From assembly GCA_018895795.1 (NCBI GenBank), contig JAHINZ010000083.1, positions 1 to 8,165 on the forward strand: 8,165 nucleotides of DNA, written 5' to 3'. Source of the DNA: Alphaproteobacteria bacterium (lineage in GTDB: Bacteria; Pseudomonadota; Alphaproteobacteria; Caulobacterales; Caulobacteraceae). Under the pieces are notes generated by a model. The model was given only the letters and a program-made list of their open reading frames with translations. It made no database searches and had not been told where the DNA came from. The position numbers and the translations under genes are program-made. Shown here piece after piece: positions 6,744-8,165 of this stretch (position 1 is its first letter; every line of letters starts with the position of its first letter).

Positions 6744-6840
6744 AGCATTTTCGCGCGAAGTGGGTTCCGGTTCGCGTGAAGAAAACGCGTCAAAACAAAG
6801 ATCTAGAGCTTCGCCCTGACGCAGTCAGGACGGAGCTCTA
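6744..6840. repeat. Alphaproteobacterial-type intergenic palindromic repeat, two hairpin modules
   Basis: The stretch AGCATTTTCGCGCGAAGTGG (6744-6763), continuing through TTCCGGTTCGCGTGAAG, AAAACGCGTCAAAAC and AAAGATCTAGAGC, closely matches a dispersed intergenic repeat I know from many Rhizobiales and related alphaproteobacterial genomes. Module 1: GCATTTTC (6745-6752) can pair with GAAAACGC (6781-6788) with one mismatch, and GCGCGAA (6753-6759) pairs with TTCGCGT (6771-6777), leaving a GAA bulge. Module 2: TAGAGCT (6804-6810) pairs with AGCTCTA (6834-6840), enclosing CCTGA (6815-6819) and TCAGG (6825-6829) around a CGCAG loop. It fills nearly all the space between two convergent genes. Recognition is from memory; copy number in this genome is unknown. 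Confidence 0.8.
6804..6840. terminator. Strong hairpin between convergent genes, possible bidirectional transcription stop
   Basis: A 37-nt structure with 7-bp outer arms, a short imperfect middle (one G-U pair, two regular pairs and a C/A mismatch on the plus strand), a 5-bp inner stem and a 5-nt loop. It lies downstream of both dut and the small minus-strand gene at 6851-6982. There is no T-run after it on either strand, so it is not a canonical intrinsic terminator; it may only stabilise 3' ends or act as part of the repeat. Confidence 0.35.
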
Positions 6841-6850
6841 AGGCGCGACG

Positions 6851-6982
6851 TCAGCCGTTGATGGCGCGCAGACCCAGCATCAGATAGCCGCCGAAGCCGG
6901 CGACGAACGCCGCGGCGGCCAGCCAGAGCACGGGTCGAAACATGGCCAGGGGCGACTGACCGAGCGGGGGCTGAATATCCAT
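6851..6982 (-). CDS. Small single-helix membrane protein, 43 residues
   Basis: Read on the minus strand, an ATG at 6980-6982 opens a 43-codon frame ending in TGA (6851-6853). The translation starts MDIQPPLGQSPLAMFRP, followed by one hydrophobic helix at about 18-37 (VLWLAAAAFVAGFGGYLMLG) and a short polar tail LRAING. A good ribosome site, AAAGGA, lies seven bases before the ATG. The proline-rich N-terminus and single helix fit a small inner-membrane protein, but I recognise no family. It is convergent with dut across the repeat and divergent from the efflux gene at 7254. The ribosome site, spacing and hydrophobic pattern make it likely real; proteins this short are often missed by annotation. 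Confidence 0.68.
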   Translation of the reverse strand: MDIQPPLGQSPLAMFRPVLWLAAAAFVAGFGGYLMLGLRAING

Positions 6983-7253
6983 CGGCGCATCCTTTGGCGC
7001 GAGCGTAACGAAGGGCGGCGAACGAGAGACCGCTAGGAAGATACGCGCTCCCCGTCGCTTGGTTGCGGTGGGGGACGGCTTCTAGTCTCTATTGATTCTA
7101 GCGCAAGGTGAAATTGCGACCGGTTGTCACATGGCGCCGCCGCCCTGACGCCACTATTGATTTCTGGACGCTTGCGTCCATTTAACACTTGCCGTGCGCG
7201 CGGGACCTCTCTATCGGGCGCTTCGGACTGTTGGGTTTGTCGGGGTTTGGGTC
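6983..7253. promoter_or_regulatory. Intergenic control region upstream of the small membrane protein and the HlyD/EmrA gene
   Basis: These 271 bases hold no gene I can support. Visible structure includes: a possible RNA hairpin at 7050-7073 (CCCCGTCGC with GCGGTGGGG, two G-U pairs, on the plus strand only); a direct repeat TTCTAG at 7080-7085 and 7096-7101; an inverted pair CGCAA (7102-7106) and TTGCG (7114-7118); and the operator-like palindrome at 7165-7180. The plus-strand leader from the predicted promoter to the 7254 ATG would be about 60 nt. Confidence 0.5.
7157..7186 (+). promoter_or_regulatory. Predicted promoter of the HlyD/EmrA gene with a palindromic operator in its spacer
   Basis: TTGATT (7157-7162) resembles a -35 box, and TTTAAC (7181-7186), or ATTTAA one base earlier, resembles a -10 box, with an 17 to 18-bp spacer. 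Inside this spacer is a perfect inverted repeat, TGGACGC-TT-GCGTCCA (7165-7180). A protein bound there would block RNA polymerase, the usual arrangement for TetR- or MarR-type repressors of efflux genes. No such regulator gene is visible in the window. Confidence 0.55.
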
Positions 7254-8165
7254 ATGGCCGTTCCAGAAAACAAGAAGCTCGTTCCCATGGTCGTCGCCGG
7301 CGTCGCCGCCTTGGCGATCGTGGTCGGCGGAACCCTGTGGTTCATCGACAAGCAAAAATTCGAGACCACCGACAACGCCTTTGTGCAGGCCGACACGGTG
7401 CAGATCAGCCCGCAGGTCTCCGGGGCGATTCTGGAGGTTCTGGTCGCCGACAACCAGCGCGTCGAACCGGGCCAGGTGGTGGCGCGGATCGACCCGGCCA
7501 CCTTCCAGGCGCGCCTGGACCAGGCCGTCGCCAACGCCCAGGCCCTCGACGCCGCCGTGCGCGCGGTGGACGACAAGGGGTCGCTTGAACAGGCCCTGAT
7601 CGCCCAGAAGGCGGCGGGCGTCTCCAGCGCCCAGGCCGACGCCGGTCGCGCCAAGGCCGACCTCGCCCGCTATGACAGCCTGGCCCACCAGGGCTGGGTC
7701 TCGCAGCAGAAGGTTCAGACCACCCGCGCCGGGGCCAGCCAGTCGGACGCCGCCGTGGCCAGCGCCGAGGCGGCGCTGGAGGCCGAACGCCGCGCCGCCC
7801 AGTCCCTCGGCTCCGCTCGCGCCCAGACCTTGGCCCAGGCCGCCGGCGCCCATGCGGCCGTCGAACAGGCCAAGCTGGATCTGGATCGCACCGTCATCCG
7901 CGCGCCGGTCGCCGGCGTCGTCGGGGCCCGCTCGGTCCGCCCAGGACAGCTGGTGCAGCCCGGCGTCTCGCTGATGTCGGTGGTGCCCCTGGGCCAGAGC
8001 TATGTCATCGCCAATTTCAAGGAAACCCAGGTCTCGCGCCTGCGGGTGGGCCAGCCGGTCGAGATCAAGGCCGACGCCTTCGGCAAGCAGAAGATCGTCG
8101 GCAAGGTCGACAGCTTCGCCCCCGCCACCGGCCAGGAGTTCGCCCTGATCCCGGTCGAGAACGCC
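7254..8165 (+). CDS. HlyD/EmrA-family membrane fusion (periplasmic adaptor) protein, partial
   Basis: The first 304 residues of a protein that runs past the right edge; EmrA-type proteins are usually about 350-400. The adaptor links an inner-membrane exporter to an outer-membrane channel in drug efflux. Visible parts: short cytoplasmic N-terminus (MAVPENKK); one membrane anchor at about 9-31; TTDNAFVQADTVQISPQVSG (38-57), the typical EmrA/HlyD entry to the barrel-sandwich (lipoyl-like) domain, continuing to VEPGQVVARID (70-80); a long Ala/Gln/Glu-rich coiled-coil hairpin (about 81-210); the returning lipoyl half DRTVIRAPVAGVVG (211-224) and RPGQLVQPG; then the beta-barrel with ANFKETQ (253-259). 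The ATG has a weak GGGG ribosome site. An EmrB-like MFS exporter is expected just beyond the edge but is not seen. emrA is likely, yet the substrate cannot be inferred. Confidence 0.93.
   Translation, partial: MAVPENKKLVPMVVAGVAALAIVVGGTLWFIDKQKFETTDNAFVQADTVQISPQVSGAILEVLVADNQRVEPGQVVARIDPATFQARLDQAVANAQALDAAVRAVDDKGSLEQALIAQKAAGVSSAQADAGRAKADLARYDSLAHQGWVSQQKVQTTRAGASQSDAAVASAEAALEAERRAAQSLGSARAQTLAQAAGAHAAVEQAKLDLDRTVIRAPVAGVVGARSVRPGQLVQPGVSLMSVVPLGQSYVIANFKETQVSRLRVGQPVEIKADAFGKQKIVGKVDSFAPATGQEFALIPVENA

Noticed and set aside
7050..7073. Hairpin CCCCGTCGC / GCGGTGGGG as an intrinsic terminator or riboswitch
   Set aside because: No T-run follows, two of the nine pairs are G-U, there is no upstream plus-strand gene needing it, and no known riboswitch pattern was recognised.
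7124..7599. Plus-strand frames overlapping the start of the HlyD/EmrA gene
   Set aside because: They are in the other two frames relative to the recognised adaptor protein and give Arg/Pro-rich sequence typical of out-of-frame GC-rich DNA.

Overview
The window is GC-rich, densely packed bacterial DNA that looks alphaproteobacterial, most likely Caulobacterales (Caulobacter or a close relative). This assignment rests on recognition of gene content and order (mutM divergent from ubiE-ubiB, then coaBC-dut), on GC-biased third codon positions, and on an alphaproteobacterial-type intergenic repeat after dut. It was not tested by a search. No rRNA, tRNA, CRISPR array, transposase or prophage gene was seen.

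Layout. At the left edge is a truncated minus-strand XRE-family regulator with an MmyB-like C-terminal region (1-551), divergent from a small four-helix membrane protein (672-1100). Next comes mutM on the minus strand (1108-1971, TTG start), divergent from the ubiquinone pair ubiE-ubiB (2054-4321), whose genes are 3 nt apart. A minus-strand lipoprotein gene (4329-4886) converges on ubiB with only 7 nt between stop codons; its C-terminal half resembles nuclease domains of polymorphic toxins. Divergent from it are coaBC (5023-6219) and dut (6288-6743). A roughly 97-bp intergenic repeat able to form two hairpins starts directly at the dut stop codon. A 43-residue one-helix membrane protein (6851-6982, minus) follows. 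The right edge holds the first 304 codons of a HlyD/EmrA-type membrane fusion protein (7254 onward), preceded by a 16-bp inverted repeat lying between plausible -35 and -10 boxes.

How the genes fit together. The centre is housekeeping: repair of oxidised DNA bases (MutM), ubiquinone synthesis (UbiE methyltransferase and UbiB ABC1-type ATPase), coenzyme A synthesis (CoaBC), and dUTP removal (Dut). MutM and Dut both limit damaged or incorrect bases in DNA, and coaBC-dut is a widespread bacterial pairing. The less ordinary parts are the two small membrane proteins, the toxin-domain-like lipoprotein, the repeat, and the apparent operator of the efflux gene. I did not find a complete new multi-gene system; the lipoprotein is the best lead.
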